Notes: generated by a model from the sequence alone, not told the origin. A stretch of 14,185 nt of DNA from Hungateiclostridiaceae bacterium UBA1305 (GCA_002307275.1 DBTX01000046.1:1-14185), one strand, 5' to 3'; shown: positions 1 through 8,100, numbered from the stretch's first letter. Numbers and translations are program-made.

Positions 1-212
1 CTGCCCGAATCCAAAGGGGTTAACAGCAGAGTATTGTCAAGATAATATGTTCCCTCTCTTATAAATACGGTAAAAGCCCTGCTGTTTTTGACGCATTTCA
101 ATCCGCGTATTTCATCCCTTGCCCTTTCAAAAGTTCTAAACGGCTTCTCCCTACTTCCGGAGTTCATATCGTTTCCTTCGGTTGAAATATATAATTCAAC
201 ATCCTTACACAT
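1..212 (-). CDS. Right-handed beta-helix glycoside hydrolase, GH141-like; N-terminal part, runs off the window
   Basis: Reading the minus strand from an ATG at 212-210 gives 70 codons without a stop up to the window edge. The protein begins MCKDVELYISTEGND, followed by a 'GSREKPFRTFERARDEI' segment and 'FTVFIREGTYYL...LTPLDSG'. This series (Y-[IV]-S-x-x-G-[ND]-D, then KPF-T-ARD, then R-G-TYYL, then L-x-P-DSG) is the usual opening of parallel beta-helix enzymes of the GH141 kind, a family that includes alpha-L-fucosidases and xylanases. No signal peptide is visible: the first 25 residues are polar, so a cytoplasmic location is inferred. A GGAGAGG ribosome site lies about 11 bases upstream. The gene starts 28 bases after the AraC-type regulator and is probably cotranscribed with it. 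The fold is fairly secure; the exact family and substrate are not, because only the N-terminus is present. Confidence 0.72.
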   Translation of the reverse strand, partial: MCKDVELYISTEGNDMNSGSREKPFRTFERARDEIRGLKCVKNSRAFTVFIREGTYYLDNTLLLTPLDSG

Positions 213-240
213 ATAATTTCATTCCTCTCCAAATTATATT

Positions 241-2562
241 TTAGTTGGTGAATTGGTAGCCTTTGGGGTTTACGCCATTTACACGCTTAAAAGCCTTCCG
301 GAATGCATTAGCACCGCTGTATCCGGCCATGACCGCTATTTTTTCAATTGATAAATTCGTATCCGATAATAATTTGCAGGAATACTTCAAACGAAAATTT
401 TCCACATAGCTTGAAAAATTATCTCCAATCTGTTCCTTGAATAATTTTGATACATATTGTTCAGTAATACCGAATTTATCTGCAACCAATGCTAAAGACA
501 TCTGCGGTTCCAGAAAGTCCGAATCGACATATTCTTTAATGGATTTTATAAGCTTTTCATTTCTGCTATGTCTTTCTTCCTTAATCTTTGCACAGATGAA
601 TTGGTATGTTTTGGTTATGGTATCATATGTCTCTTCAATTGCCTCCATTTTTCTTATATTTCTCCATTTTTCGGCTTTTTCAAGAGGACACGTGTTTATA
701 TTAAGCTGTAATTCATCTGATAATTTTATGATGGTACCATACATTTCATATATGAAATATTTCTGCATGCTCTTTGCCAGATCTCTTTTCAATATATTCT
801 GTTCATAACAGCGATCCAGAATGTACTTGACTTCCTCCCAATCACCCGCTTTGGTAAAATTCATCAGCTTAATTTCCATGTCCATCGGATAATAAAAGTA
901 ATCCTCGTTCCCAGGAATGGAATAATACCAGTTTACTATATTCTTACTGTCGCAGTCCTTATTATCCGCCGCTAAGTTGGCTTCTACAAACGACCGGCTT
1001 ATTTCGCTCAGTCTGGAGTATATATTTCCAGCTGAGATAGATATCTTAATATTATAATTCTTCAGCATAAGATCATAAAGACTGGAAGCATTATCTTCAA
1101 CGTCCTTAATAAAATCACTCTCAATGTATCCATCAAAGCTTGCAAAAACAGATATCATATCAAAATCTATATCATTTATCTGGTGATCGTTTCCTGCCAA
1201 TTTCGATATTTCATTCTTAAGAATTATCTTTGCAAGGTTCAACTCGCGTAAAAAATCATCGGTAAGGTAACCCAGGAAGCCATTTAGCTGTATTACCATT
1301 ACCAAATATTTGTTTCCAATAATATTAATTCCATTCTGGGAAAAAGCTTTCTCTATTTCTTCATTATTGTTGAATCCGCCATATAGTAGTTTATAAAAAA
1401 ACGCAGTTCTCAGCATAGGCGTCTGCTGGTTAAGTTCTTCTTTAATCTCTTGATATTTGTTGGTCAATCCTATTATGCCCGACTTAATTAATTCAAAATC
1501 ATTTCTGGCGTTAGGGTTCTTACTGTCCGCCAGATCAACAAGATTGGTGACTATCTCATTCACAGGCTTGGAATTCCAGTAAGCAAGAACATAAGCTATA
1601 AGAATTCCCACTACTAAAGATAATATAAATATGACTAAAACTATATTAATAATGGAGTTTACTTTTTCCATTACTATGCTTGCCGGTATAACCGAAACGT
1701 ATTTCCAATTATTATAGGATGAAACAGTATAGGATACGACCATATTTTCCCCATTAACCTTGCTCTCAAGAGAGCCCTCGCTTTTATCCATCACAATATC
1801 CAGAGGCTTGGCTTGAATTCCATTCTCCAATTTACGTGAGCCTGCTATTGAAATCTGTCTTCCTTTCCCGTCAAGAATATAAATAAAACCTCCATTTTGA
1901 ATATAACTATTCCTGAGCAGATTTTCTATTTCCTTGCCGTCAATCAACATTATAATGACGCTGTTTATATTTCCTTTGGCATCAGGAACGTTTGACTGGA
2001 TATAGGGTATTACAGGATATACATTGTTGTTGATAGTTACATTCATTAGCGGAAGATATTCTTTGTTATGATATGTATCAAGAATTTTGCTTTTCCATTC
2101 GGAATACTTCATATCACCGAATTTTAGAACATATCCGTAAAAAAAATCGGGATTTATATAGGCGGCTTTACTGGAAAGGAATATTTCGCTCTTTTTGAAG
2201 TACATATATACCTCTCTGATTAATTTGTTGTTAATACCGACTTGATAAAAGTCATCCTGTACGTTCAGCACTTCCGATATATTTCTTCTATCCCTATACG
2301 GGCTCTCCATTGTAAGAAGATTATTTATTTTTTTATTTAGAAGCAAGTCTTGCAGCATCCTATCTATTTCATAACTTTTGCTATCCATAACATACATAGT
2401 CTGTTTGAGTTTTGACAGACTCGATTCCTGGGCGTTGTTTTTAATTACAATCAAAGCCTGATTATAAATAAATAGCCCGATAATTAGTGGTACACATAAA
2501 ATAATCAGATATGGTATTAAAAACCTTCTCAGTACTTTATGCTTTTTCTCTTTCAGAAGCAT
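241..2562 (-). CDS. Membrane-anchored Cache-domain/AraC-family transcriptional regulator (YesN/YtdP type)
   Basis: A 773-residue one-component sensor-regulator. A transmembrane helix at about residues 13-33 (FLIPYLIILCVPLIIGLFIY) and a second at about 303-328 bracket a roughly 260-residue extracytoplasmic domain typical of the Cache-like sensors in this family. A HAMP-like linker and a middle cytoplasmic region follow. The C-terminal 100 residues are an AraC HTH_18 domain with two helix-turn-helix units (LALVADKFGITEQYVSKLFK and IEKIAVMAGYSGANAFRKAF), ending in the family's P-x-x-[YF] tail. The start chosen is the ATG at 2562, because GGGAG at 2573-2577 lies 10 bases before it; a GTG three codons upstream sits one base from that site. 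Proteins of this type usually activate the adjacent LplABC-type importer and hydrolase genes when an oligosaccharide binds outside the cell. Here the gene is downstream of the importer in the same direction. The sensor domain appears to have no cysteine. Confidence 0.93.
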   Translation of the reverse strand: MLLKEKKHKVLRRFLIPYLIILCVPLIIGLFIYNQALIVIKNNAQESSLSKLKQTMYVMDSKSYEIDRMLQDLLLNKKINNLLTMESPYRDRRNISEVLNVQDDFYQVGINNKLIREVYMYFKKSEIFLSSKAAYINPDFFYGYVLKFGDMKYSEWKSKILDTYHNKEYLPLMNVTINNNVYPVIPYIQSNVPDAKGNINSVIIMLIDGKEIENLLRNSYIQNGGFIYILDGKGRQISIAGSRKLENGIQAKPLDIVMDKSEGSLESKVNGENMVVSYTVSSYNNWKYVSVIPASIVMEKVNSIINIVLVIFILSLVVGILIAYVLAYWNSKPVNEIVTNLVDLADSKNPNARNDFELIKSGIIGLTNKYQEIKEELNQQTPMLRTAFFYKLLYGGFNNNEEIEKAFSQNGINIIGNKYLVMVIQLNGFLGYLTDDFLRELNLAKIILKNEISKLAGNDHQINDIDFDMISVFASFDGYIESDFIKDVEDNASSLYDLMLKNYNIKISISAGNIYSRLSEISRSFVEANLAADNKDCDSKNIVNWYYSIPGNEDYFYYPMDMEIKLMNFTKAGDWEEVKYILDRCYEQNILKRDLAKSMQKYFIYEMYGTIIKLSDELQLNINTCPLEKAEKWRNIRKMEAIEETYDTITKTYQFICAKIKEERHSRNEKLIKSIKEYVDSDFLEPQMSLALVADKFGITEQYVSKLFKEQIGDNFSSYVENFRLKYSCKLLSDTNLSIEKIAVMAGYSGANAFRKAFKRVNGVNPKGYQFTN

Positions 2563-2612
2563 TTTATTCACACTCCCAAATACATAATCCTATTGTCATG
2601 AGATACCAATAA

Positions 2613-2921
2613 TCAATATTTTGCCACAATTCTGTCAACCAGCGACATATAGGAAACGATCTCCTTTAGTTCATCCGGAAATTCCGATAAAACCCATACA
2701 TTTCTCCCATTGATTGCTCCATTTTCAATAAAACTCTCCAATTCAAGGAAAAGTCTTTTCATTATTGCCGATCTATGTATAAAGCAAGGAGCTTCGTCAT
2801 TATAAAACTCGACACTTTTTTTGATGATAAGGTCTTCATTTAAAGGCAGCGAAGTAATTTTGCCTCTAAATACAATATCACCTTTACCGCTAAGCAAAAC
2901 CAATTCACTTATTCCGGACAA
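2613..2921 (-). CDS. Conserved-looking small protein of unknown function, downstream of the DsbD-like gene
   Basis: A 102-residue soluble protein with no signal peptide or transmembrane segment. I do not recognise the family. The N-terminal third looks like beta strands (SELVLLSGKGDIVFRGKI); the rest is mixed, with a PCFIHRSAIMKRLFLELESF segment that holds its only cysteine, and it ends IVAKY. The only reasonable in-frame start is TTG at 2921-2919, because an in-frame stop (that of the upstream gene) lies just upstream. A G-rich ribosome site (GGGGGG at 2929-2934) sits 7 bases before the TTG. The gene begins 18 bases after the Trx-CcdA gene and ends 50 bases before the regulator, so coupling to the membrane thiol protein is likely. 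A real gene is supported by spacing and the ribosome site; function is open. Confidence 0.7.
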   Translation of the reverse strand: MSGISELVLLSGKGDIVFRGKITSLPLNEDLIIKKSVEFYNDEAPCFIHRSAIMKRLFLELESFIENGAINGRNVWVLSEFPDELKEIVSYMSLVDRIVAKY

Positions 2922-2939
2922 ACCACATCCCCCCTTTTG

Positions 2940-4178
2940 TTAAAATAATACAACGATAAGCACTCCAAAGATTAAGAAGAGCCCTGCATTTATTAGTTTT
3001 ATAGCAGGCAATTTTCCTCTCAAAGCTTCGCTGATATCAAATAATTCTCTTCCCCTGTCTATTGCCACCGTTATTATCAATAATGGTAAAATAAAAGCTA
3101 TATCATATATCAAAAAATAGAATAGCGCATTTATGGTAAAACTACTGTTGCTTTGCAGTATGTATACGATCGTGGCAAGATATATCTGACCGGTACATAA
3201 AAACTCGCCGAAAGTGATGATCATACCCAATAAAAAACTCATTATCATGATAGTTCCCGCATTGTCACCGGAAACAGCGTTTTTGATCCACTCATGACAA
3301 GCCTTCCTTAAACGGACCGGAAGCTGCATTTTGATTTTTTCGTAATGATCACTTTTCGCGGAAAAGTAATCATTTATATTTAAAATAACAATCGTAACAA
3401 CAAAAATCAATATTATCCCTTTTGTTAACAGCCCGAACCACTTAATTTTTAGATGAGCAAAAATGCTGTATAAAAGAGTTCCAAGCAGGAAAAAAGTTAT
3501 AAATTTACTTGCAGCAAATGTAAAGCCCATTTTTCTCACGCTCACTTTTTTTACCATAATCATTGAAATGAACATGAGAAGAAGGGATAACGAACATGGA
3601 TTTAGACCGTTTACCAACCCGGCAAGAAAAACACTAATCATTTTTACAACTGAAAGTTTCATCTCAACGGTATCAGCATCGGAACCTGTAAGCTTTATTA
3701 CTTTAGTTCCAGGTAAATCAATCCTGCTAATCTCTCTTTTCAAATCCGCTGCAATTTCAGTTTTTCCATGTAAATAAACATCGCCTATAAATACAATAGG
3801 CACTCCTTGCTTTTCACAAGGTACATTATATTCTTTAAAGTATTTCTTTAAAAGCCGATATGTTGAACTATCGCTTGCGTCAAGCAGCCGTATGTCAAGC
3901 TCGTCCGCATAGTCGCCGACGCCTGTTTCCTTATTATTAAGTTCTTCGATTATTTTTCCGGCTTCATTGCATTGCTTGCAATATTCAAAATAAAAATAAA
4001 GGACAGTAATCTTTTTACTGCTGTCTATGCTTGCATTGCAAATATTGGTAAATATGCTGTTCGCCAGTATTGAAAAGAGCAGTAAAATAATTACATGAAT
4101 ACAATTTACATGCTTATTGCCATGTCCATGTTTTCTGTTTCCACCGGTACCGTCTTTTCGTACAGCGGCTTTGAGCAT
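2940..4178 (-). CDS. Thioredoxin-domain/CcdA (DsbD-like) membrane thiol-disulfide electron carrier
   Basis: A 412-residue membrane protein. It has an N-terminal signal-anchor helix (about residues 24-46), then a thioredoxin-like domain with a C67-K-Q-C70 redox pair, the cis-proline-like 'GVPIVF' strand near 125-130 and an extra Cys121. A CcdA/DsbD-type core of six predicted helices follows (about 175-412). The two conserved core cysteines of that family are visible: Cys195 in the 'NGLNPCSL' motif and Cys328 in 'EFLCTGQIYL'. Members pass reducing equivalents from cytoplasmic thioredoxin across the membrane to an extracytoplasmic thioredoxin fold. The start chosen is ATG at 4178 with GAGGGAG 8 bases upstream. 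A longer reading from 4247 would run through the hairpin at 4214-4266 and lacks a ribosome site. Its place between a sugar-binding lipoprotein and the sensor-regulator is unusual, and its target is unknown. Confidence 0.86.
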   Translation of the reverse strand: MLKAAVRKDGTGGNRKHGHGNKHVNCIHVIILLLFSILANSIFTNICNASIDSSKKITVLYFYFEYCKQCNEAGKIIEELNNKETGVGDYADELDIRLLDASDSSTYRLLKKYFKEYNVPCEKQGVPIVFIGDVYLHGKTEIAADLKREISRIDLPGTKVIKLTGSDADTVEMKLSVVKMISVFLAGLVNGLNPCSLSLLLMFISMIMVKKVSVRKMGFTFAASKFITFFLLGTLLYSIFAHLKIKWFGLLTKGIILIFVVTIVILNINDYFSAKSDHYEKIKMQLPVRLRKACHEWIKNAVSGDNAGTIMIMSFLLGMIITFGEFLCTGQIYLATIVYILQSNSSFTINALFYFLIYDIAFILPLLIITVAIDRGRELFDISEALRGKLPAIKLINAGLFLIFGVLIVVLF

Positions 4179-4186
4179 AGAATTAT

Positions 4187-4193
4187 CTCCCTC
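4187..4193 (-). promoter_or_regulatory. Ribosome binding site deciding the start of the DsbD-like gene
   Basis: The minus strand reads GAGGGAG here, 8 bases before the ATG at 4178-4176. It supports the 412-residue protein over a reading that begins 23 codons earlier inside the hairpin. Confidence 0.75.
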
Positions 4194-4199
4194 ATATGA

Positions 4200-4211
4200 A
4201 ACAGATCTGTT
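4200..4211. repeat. 12-base perfect palindrome AACAGATCTGTT
   Basis: A perfect inverted repeat lies directly against the downstream side of the 4214-4266 hairpin, just ahead of the DsbD-like ribosome site. It could be a DNA-binding site or a short stem; a chance palindrome cannot be excluded. Confidence 0.4.
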
Positions 4212-4213
4212 CA

Positions 4214-4266
4214 GCGCAATCCGGGTGGCTTGCTTCAAGGCACGCAAGCCACTCGTTGGACTGCGC
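4214..4266 (-). repeat. Long two-part hairpin between the binding-protein gene and the DsbD-like gene
   Basis: The inner stem is 9 perfect base pairs: GTGGCTTGC at 4225-4233 pairs with GCAAGCCAC at 4244-4252 around a 10-base loop. An outer stem of 9 pairs with one G-U-type mismatch follows (GCGCAATCC at 4214-4222 with GGACTGCGC at 4258-4266), separated by a small internal bulge. The structure begins about 9 bases after the stop codon of the binding-protein gene. No T-run follows it in the direction of transcription, so it is not a canonical terminator. Likely roles are protecting the 3' end of the abundant binding-protein message, partial attenuation, or an RNA processing site. Confidence 0.65.
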
Positions 4267-4275
4267 AGCGTTTTG

Positions 4276-5988
4276 CTAGTTATTCTTCATTTTTGTCTCA
4301 TAGGCATCATCATAAATCTTAATATACTTGTCAATTTGCAGATCCTTTAATTTGTTAACATAATTATCCCAATCCTTATCAATATTCATGGACCCTGTAA
4401 TAAACTGGACCATTGATTGATTTACATAATCCTTAATATTGGTTTTCAGCTGGGATATTTCATTGATTTGATCCGCAGGCAAGAATACGGCCGTAAACCA
4501 CTCCTTGGGAGCATAAGGCGCATAATACTCACTTGACAAATCCTGCAACCGCTTTACATACGATGCGGACTTATAGATATCCTGGTCTACAGCCCATTCA
4601 TTATTATATTGAACATCACGCTTTGTTGGACCGTTTTGATTCCAATGATAATTTTGGACGTCGCCATGCGTTGTAAACTGTATCCAGCGTCTTTTAGCAG
4701 AATTCCCTACAATATCCTTGTCGCCTGACTGTGCCTTTTCCCATGTCGTTCCTTCAGGTCCCCAATCCATAAGAATGGTTCCGTCATTAGAATAGAAATA
4801 GTCACAAAGCCTTAACGCCGCTTCGGGATATTTGCATTTATCCGTTATAGTAAAATAAGCTCCCGTTATATCCCTGTAGCATGGTGTGGTACGAACTCCG
4901 TTTGGACCTTCTAAAGGCGGTACAACAGTATATTCCCTATGCCTGGTTGCTGTATCGTCCATCTTGGTAAACATGGCAACATGCCCTGCCGCTACGCACC
5001 CAAGCAAATTATCCCCCGCTATGTTTCCGACCTGCTCCAATTGATCCAGAGACTGTGTGAATGACGATGGGTCAATCAAACCTTCGGAATAAAGCTTATT
5101 TATATACTTCAAGCCTTCTTTCCATTCAGGTGTGTTAGCCACAAAGGATAATTTATCATTCTCGACCTTAAAATAAGTATCGCCGTCGTCGTATACAAAC
5201 GCGTTCATCAGAAAGTGCTGCGGTTCCGCGTGCCACGTCTTTATACAGCCTGTTAACGGTATTTCATCCTGCTTTTTATTTCCGTTTGGATCTTTGGTTT
5301 TGAATGCTTTAAGCACCTGGTAGAAATCCTCGGTAGTCTCAGGTATTTTCAGGCTGAGCTTCTCCAGCCATGTATTATCTATCCACATCTTCTGGGAATA
5401 CCAGCAATGATAACATTCATTGATTTGCGGAATCCCGTATATATTGCCGTCGGGAGCCGTTATGTCGCCTTTGAAGCCCGCTATCGCATCATAGGTTTTC
5501 TTGATTTCAGTTCCGTATTTATCAATCAGGCTGTTTAAGGGTACAAATATCTTTTGCTGATAGCCATATTGCATAATTTCTTCATTTGTGAATTCCCCAG
5601 TCAGGAAAATATCCGGATAATCCCCGCTGGCAAGCAGAAGCTGCTTCTTTTCAGCAATAGATACTTCAGGAACGGCAACAAAATCAAGATGAATATTTGT
5701 CCTCTTCTCCAGTTCGATAGTTGCTTCATTATTATCAAAATCGTTGATTAAAGCATTTTGCACCACAAAAGCCGACAAAGTTATTTTATCCTTTACGATT
5801 GGCAACTGGCCCGCGGGATTAACATTGGAATCTCCAGCCGACACCGCTTCGGTACTGTTTGATTTTTGCTGTGTAGTTGTATTGCTTGTCTTGTTGCTGT
5901 CATTCGTACCGGTTCCCTGTCCGCACCCAGTTAACATAACGCTTACACAAAAGCACAGTGCGACAGCAATAATTAGCACCCTTTTCAT
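4276..5988 (-). CDS. Extracellular solute-binding lipoprotein of an LplA/LipO-type oligosaccharide ABC transporter
   Basis: A 570-residue binding protein. The N-terminus (MKRVLIIAVALC...) is a lipoprotein signal peptide with lipobox LTGC and predicted lipidated Cys22, followed by a Ser/Thr/Asn/Gln-rich linker. The mature part has features of the family 1 LplA/LipO subgroup: 'ITLSAFVVQNALINDF', a 'KRTNIHLDFVAVP' strand, 'LASGDYPDIFL' and 'GPEGTTWE'. The length is normal for this subgroup, which is longer than typical sugar-binding proteins. It captures an oligosaccharide at the outer face of the membrane and hands it to the two permeases encoded upstream. AAAGGAG lies 9 bases before the ATG. 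It is preceded by the largest gap in the cluster (201 bases, with a promoter candidate) and followed by a strong hairpin. That arrangement fits high, partly independent expression of a binding protein. Confidence 0.93.
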   Translation of the reverse strand: MKRVLIIAVALCFCVSVMLTGCGQGTGTNDSNKTSNTTTQQKSNSTEAVSAGDSNVNPAGQLPIVKDKITLSAFVVQNALINDFDNNEATIELEKRTNIHLDFVAVPEVSIAEKKQLLLASGDYPDIFLTGEFTNEEIMQYGYQQKIFVPLNSLIDKYGTEIKKTYDAIAGFKGDITAPDGNIYGIPQINECYHCWYSQKMWIDNTWLEKLSLKIPETTEDFYQVLKAFKTKDPNGNKKQDEIPLTGCIKTWHAEPQHFLMNAFVYDDGDTYFKVENDKLSFVANTPEWKEGLKYINKLYSEGLIDPSSFTQSLDQLEQVGNIAGDNLLGCVAAGHVAMFTKMDDTATRHREYTVVPPLEGPNGVRTTPCYRDITGAYFTITDKCKYPEAALRLCDYFYSNDGTILMDWGPEGTTWEKAQSGDKDIVGNSAKRRWIQFTTHGDVQNYHWNQNGPTKRDVQYNNEWAVDQDIYKSASYVKRLQDLSSEYYAPYAPKEWFTAVFLPADQINEISQLKTNIKDYVNQSMVQFITGSMNIDKDWDNYVNKLKDLQIDKYIKIYDDAYETKMKNN

Positions 5989-6083
5989 AATGCACTACTC
6001 CTTTTTAATATTATATAACACGTATCTAAGCCATGCACTAACACCTTAGTACAAATAAGGCAGTCATGACCTCCTTTCGTAAT

Positions 6084-6112
6084 TTTATACCGGATATCGG
6101 GTTCCCTTGCAA
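6084..6112 (-). promoter_or_regulatory. Candidate sigma-A-like promoter for the binding-protein gene
   Basis: On the minus strand TTGCAA (6112-6107) and TATAAA (6089-6084) are separated by exactly 17 bases, matching the -35 and -10 consensus at 4/6 and 5/6 positions. Transcription would start near 6077, leaving a leader of about 88 bases before the ATG at 5988. The spacer contains an imperfect palindrome around GATATC that could be an operator. This is pattern evidence only. Confidence 0.45.
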
Positions 6113-6141
6113 AGCCTTACACTAAGATAATGCATAAACTC

Positions 6142-6163
6142 AAATACAAATGTCCTTGTATTT
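6142..6163. repeat. 8-base inverted repeat with a 6-base spacer
   Basis: AAATACAA (6142-6149) and TTGTATTT (6156-6163) are perfect inverted copies, upstream of the promoter candidate. The stem is AT-only apart from one pair and no T-run follows on the minus strand, so a protein-binding site is as likely as an RNA hairpin. Confidence 0.4.
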
Positions 6164-6189
6164 TATATCTGCTTTTTTATTTTCAATAC

Positions 6190-7092
6190 TCAGCCTTTAA
6201 TAGAACCGATCATTATGCCTTTCACGAAATATTTCTGAACAAATGGATAAATAATAATCACAGGTAAGCTGGCCACCACAATAAGAGAATACTTCAAAAG
6301 CGTCCTCATGCCCTGCCTTTCCATCATCCTTTTCGCATCTGTTTGCGCCAGCATGGTAGGGTCAAAAATATTCTGTATCATAATATTGCGCAGTACTATC
6401 TGCAATGGGTATAGAGAAGGCGTTTTCAAAAAAATAAGCGCATTGAAATAGGTATTCCATTGGCCTACCGAGTAAAACAGGGCCAGTACGGCAATCAGGG
6501 GAGCGGATAACGGCAGAACGATCTTCATGACGAATTTAAAATCACTGCAGCCGTCAAGATAAGTGGCCTCTACCAGTTCACCGGGAATAGACCCCTGGAA
6601 AAAAGTCCTTGCGATAATAACATAATATACCGACATGGCACTCGGTATCAGCATAGACCAGCGCGTATCTATCATACCCAGATTACGCACCAGAAGATAA
6701 AGAGGAATAAGTCCTCCTGAAAAAAGCATGGTGAAGGTAAATGCAAGCATTATGAAGCTTCCGCCGTAAAAATCCTTTCTTGATAGCGGATATGCCGCCA
6801 TAACGGTAAGAGTAACATTTAAAAGAGTACCGAAAAAGGTATAGAACGCAGAATTTGCATATCCCAAAAGCACCTGATTGTTTCTAAATATTGCGGTATA
6901 TCCCAAAATGCTTGGATCCACAGGCCATAGCACGACCTTTCCGGCAGTCACGGCGTCGGGCGAGCTGAATGAAGCGCTTATAATATAAATTAAGGGGAAA
7001 ACAATGATCATCAGGTTAATCCATAAAATAATATAAATCAACGTCAGGAAAATTTTATCGTTTTTACTTTCGCGTCTTAATCTGTTGGACAT
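6190..7092 (-). CDS. ABC transporter permease, LplC/YtcP type (carbohydrate importer)
   Basis: A 300-residue inner-membrane permease with about six hydrophobic helices, the first near residues 14-38 and the last near 263-285. The cytoplasmic EAA loop that contacts the ATPase is present as 'EATYLDGCSDFKFVMKIVLPLS'. The tail 'KYFVKGIMIGSIKG' is the signature C-terminus of the CUT1 LplC/YtcP branch. It pairs with the permease encoded 27 bases upstream and with the binding lipoprotein encoded downstream. No ATPase gene occurs in the window; systems of this type normally share an MsmX/UgpC-like ATPase encoded elsewhere. The ribosome site (GGAGAG) is rather far from the ATG at 7092, which may mean weaker or coupled translation. 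Confidence 0.94.
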   Translation of the reverse strand: MSNRLRRESKNDKIFLTLIYIILWINLMIIVFPLIYIISASFSSPDAVTAGKVVLWPVDPSILGYTAIFRNNQVLLGYANSAFYTFFGTLLNVTLTVMAAYPLSRKDFYGGSFIMLAFTFTMLFSGGLIPLYLLVRNLGMIDTRWSMLIPSAMSVYYVIIARTFFQGSIPGELVEATYLDGCSDFKFVMKIVLPLSAPLIAVLALFYSVGQWNTYFNALIFLKTPSLYPLQIVLRNIMIQNIFDPTMLAQTDAKRMMERQGMRTLLKYSLIVVASLPVIIIYPFVQKYFVKGIMIGSIKG

Positions 7093-7119
7093 TTGTAATT
7101 CATCTCTCCTCGTTTTTAT

Positions 7120-8094
7120 TTACCACAAGCTTGTTTCTCCAACCTTCTTTGAAAATTGATTGACTGTAACAATTAATATAAAATTAATAACCGAATTGAA
7201 CAGCCCTACGGCAGTGGAAAAGCTGTATTGAGCATCAATCAATCCTATTTTGTATACATATGTGGAAATAATCTCAGAGGTACTTAAATTAAGATTGTTC
7301 TGCATAAGAAATACTTTTTCAAATCCTACGCCCATAATATTGCCAATGCTCAGGATCAGGAGTATAACAATTGTCGAGGAAATGCCCGGTATATCTATGT
7401 GTATGATCTTTTTCAATCTGGATGCTCCGTCAACCTTAGCAGCTTCATATAAGGTCGGATCTATATTGGATAAAGCCGCAATATAGATTATCGCGTTATA
7501 TCCGGTGCACTGCCAGACGCCGGACCACACATAGATAGATTTGAAAATACCGGGTTCTCCCATGAAATTGATTCCCTTGCCTCCAAGCGCGGTAATCATA
7601 ATATTTACAAGCCCTGTTCTTGCATCCAGGATCTGAAATATCATAGCTACCATGACAACAGTGGATATAAAAAACGGCATATATGTAACCATCTGAACCG
7701 TCTTTTTAAAACGGACACCGGGAATTTCATTCAGCGCAAGAGCAAGGAATATCGGAAGGGGAAATCCTGCAATAAGCGAATATAAGCTTATTTCTAAAGT
7801 ATTTTTTATTAAAGTCCAGAATATCGGGGATTTGAAAAACTGTTCGAAATACTTAAAACCCGCCCATGGGCTGCCGAATACTCCTTCCCGTATATGAAAG
7901 TCTTTAAAAGCCAAAACCAGGCCCCCTATAGGAATATATTGAAATATTACTATATATGCAACAGGTAAAAGCATAATTAAATAAAATTGCCAGTGGATAA
8001 TGATCTTCTTTTTAAAAATATATTTAAAACTTTTGTTTCTATTTGAAAATGTGGATATGTTACTTAATTGTGAAGCACTGCTATTGGTTCCCAA
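7120..8094 (-). CDS. ABC transporter permease, LplB type (carbohydrate importer), TTG start
   Basis: A 324-residue permease. After a polar N-terminus of about 35 residues, helices begin at FYLIMLLPVAYIVIFQYIPI; 'GLVLAFKDF' and 'FGSPWAGFKYF' are hallmark segments of the LplB/YteP group. The EAA loop reads 'EAAKVDGASRLKKIIHIDIPG'. The protein ends 'VNQFSKKVGETSLW', the usual tail of this branch. The start is TTG at 8094-8092, chosen because a perfect AGGAGG (8106-8101) lies 7 bases upstream and no ATG fits in that position. It follows the mutarotase gene after 63 bases and precedes the partner permease by 27. This placement ties import directly to the catabolic enzymes in one transcription unit. 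Confidence 0.94.
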   Translation of the reverse strand: MGTNSSASQLSNISTFSNRNKSFKYIFKKKIIIHWQFYLIMLLPVAYIVIFQYIPIGGLVLAFKDFHIREGVFGSPWAGFKYFEQFFKSPIFWTLIKNTLEISLYSLIAGFPLPIFLALALNEIPGVRFKKTVQMVTYMPFFISTVVMVAMIFQILDARTGLVNIMITALGGKGINFMGEPGIFKSIYVWSGVWQCTGYNAIIYIAALSNIDPTLYEAAKVDGASRLKKIIHIDIPGISSTIVILLILSIGNIMGVGFEKVFLMQNNLNLSTSEIISTYVYKIGLIDAQYSFSTAVGLFNSVINFILIVTVNQFSKKVGETSLW

Positions 8095-8100
8095 TATATA

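Larger units (their letters stand above)
5989..6189. other. 201-base intergenic region, the largest gap in the cluster
   Basis: This gap lies between the second permease and the binding-protein gene. It holds a promoter candidate (6084-6112), an inverted repeat (6142-6163) and a strong but oddly placed AAGGAGGT sequence near 6069-6076. That sequence is 2 bases from an ATG opening only nine codons, so no gene was called. A TATAAT on the minus strand at 6015-6010 has no good partner -35 hexamer. Confidence 0.6.

Noticed and set aside
4179..4247. A 23-residue N-terminal extension of the DsbD-like protein starting at 4247
   Set aside because: It is encoded by the hairpin, has no ribosome site, and the ATG at 4178 has a good one.
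4214..4266. Rho-independent terminator after the binding-protein gene
   Set aside because: The stem is strong but no T-run follows in the direction of transcription.
6038..6067. Nine-codon leader peptide after a perfect AAGGAGGT sequence
   Set aside because: The ribosome site is only 2 bases from the ATG, and the peptide shows no run of regulatory codons.
6084..6115. Catabolite-control (cre) site overlapping the promoter candidate
   Set aside because: TGCAAGGGAACCCG lacks the central CG and other core positions of the cre consensus.
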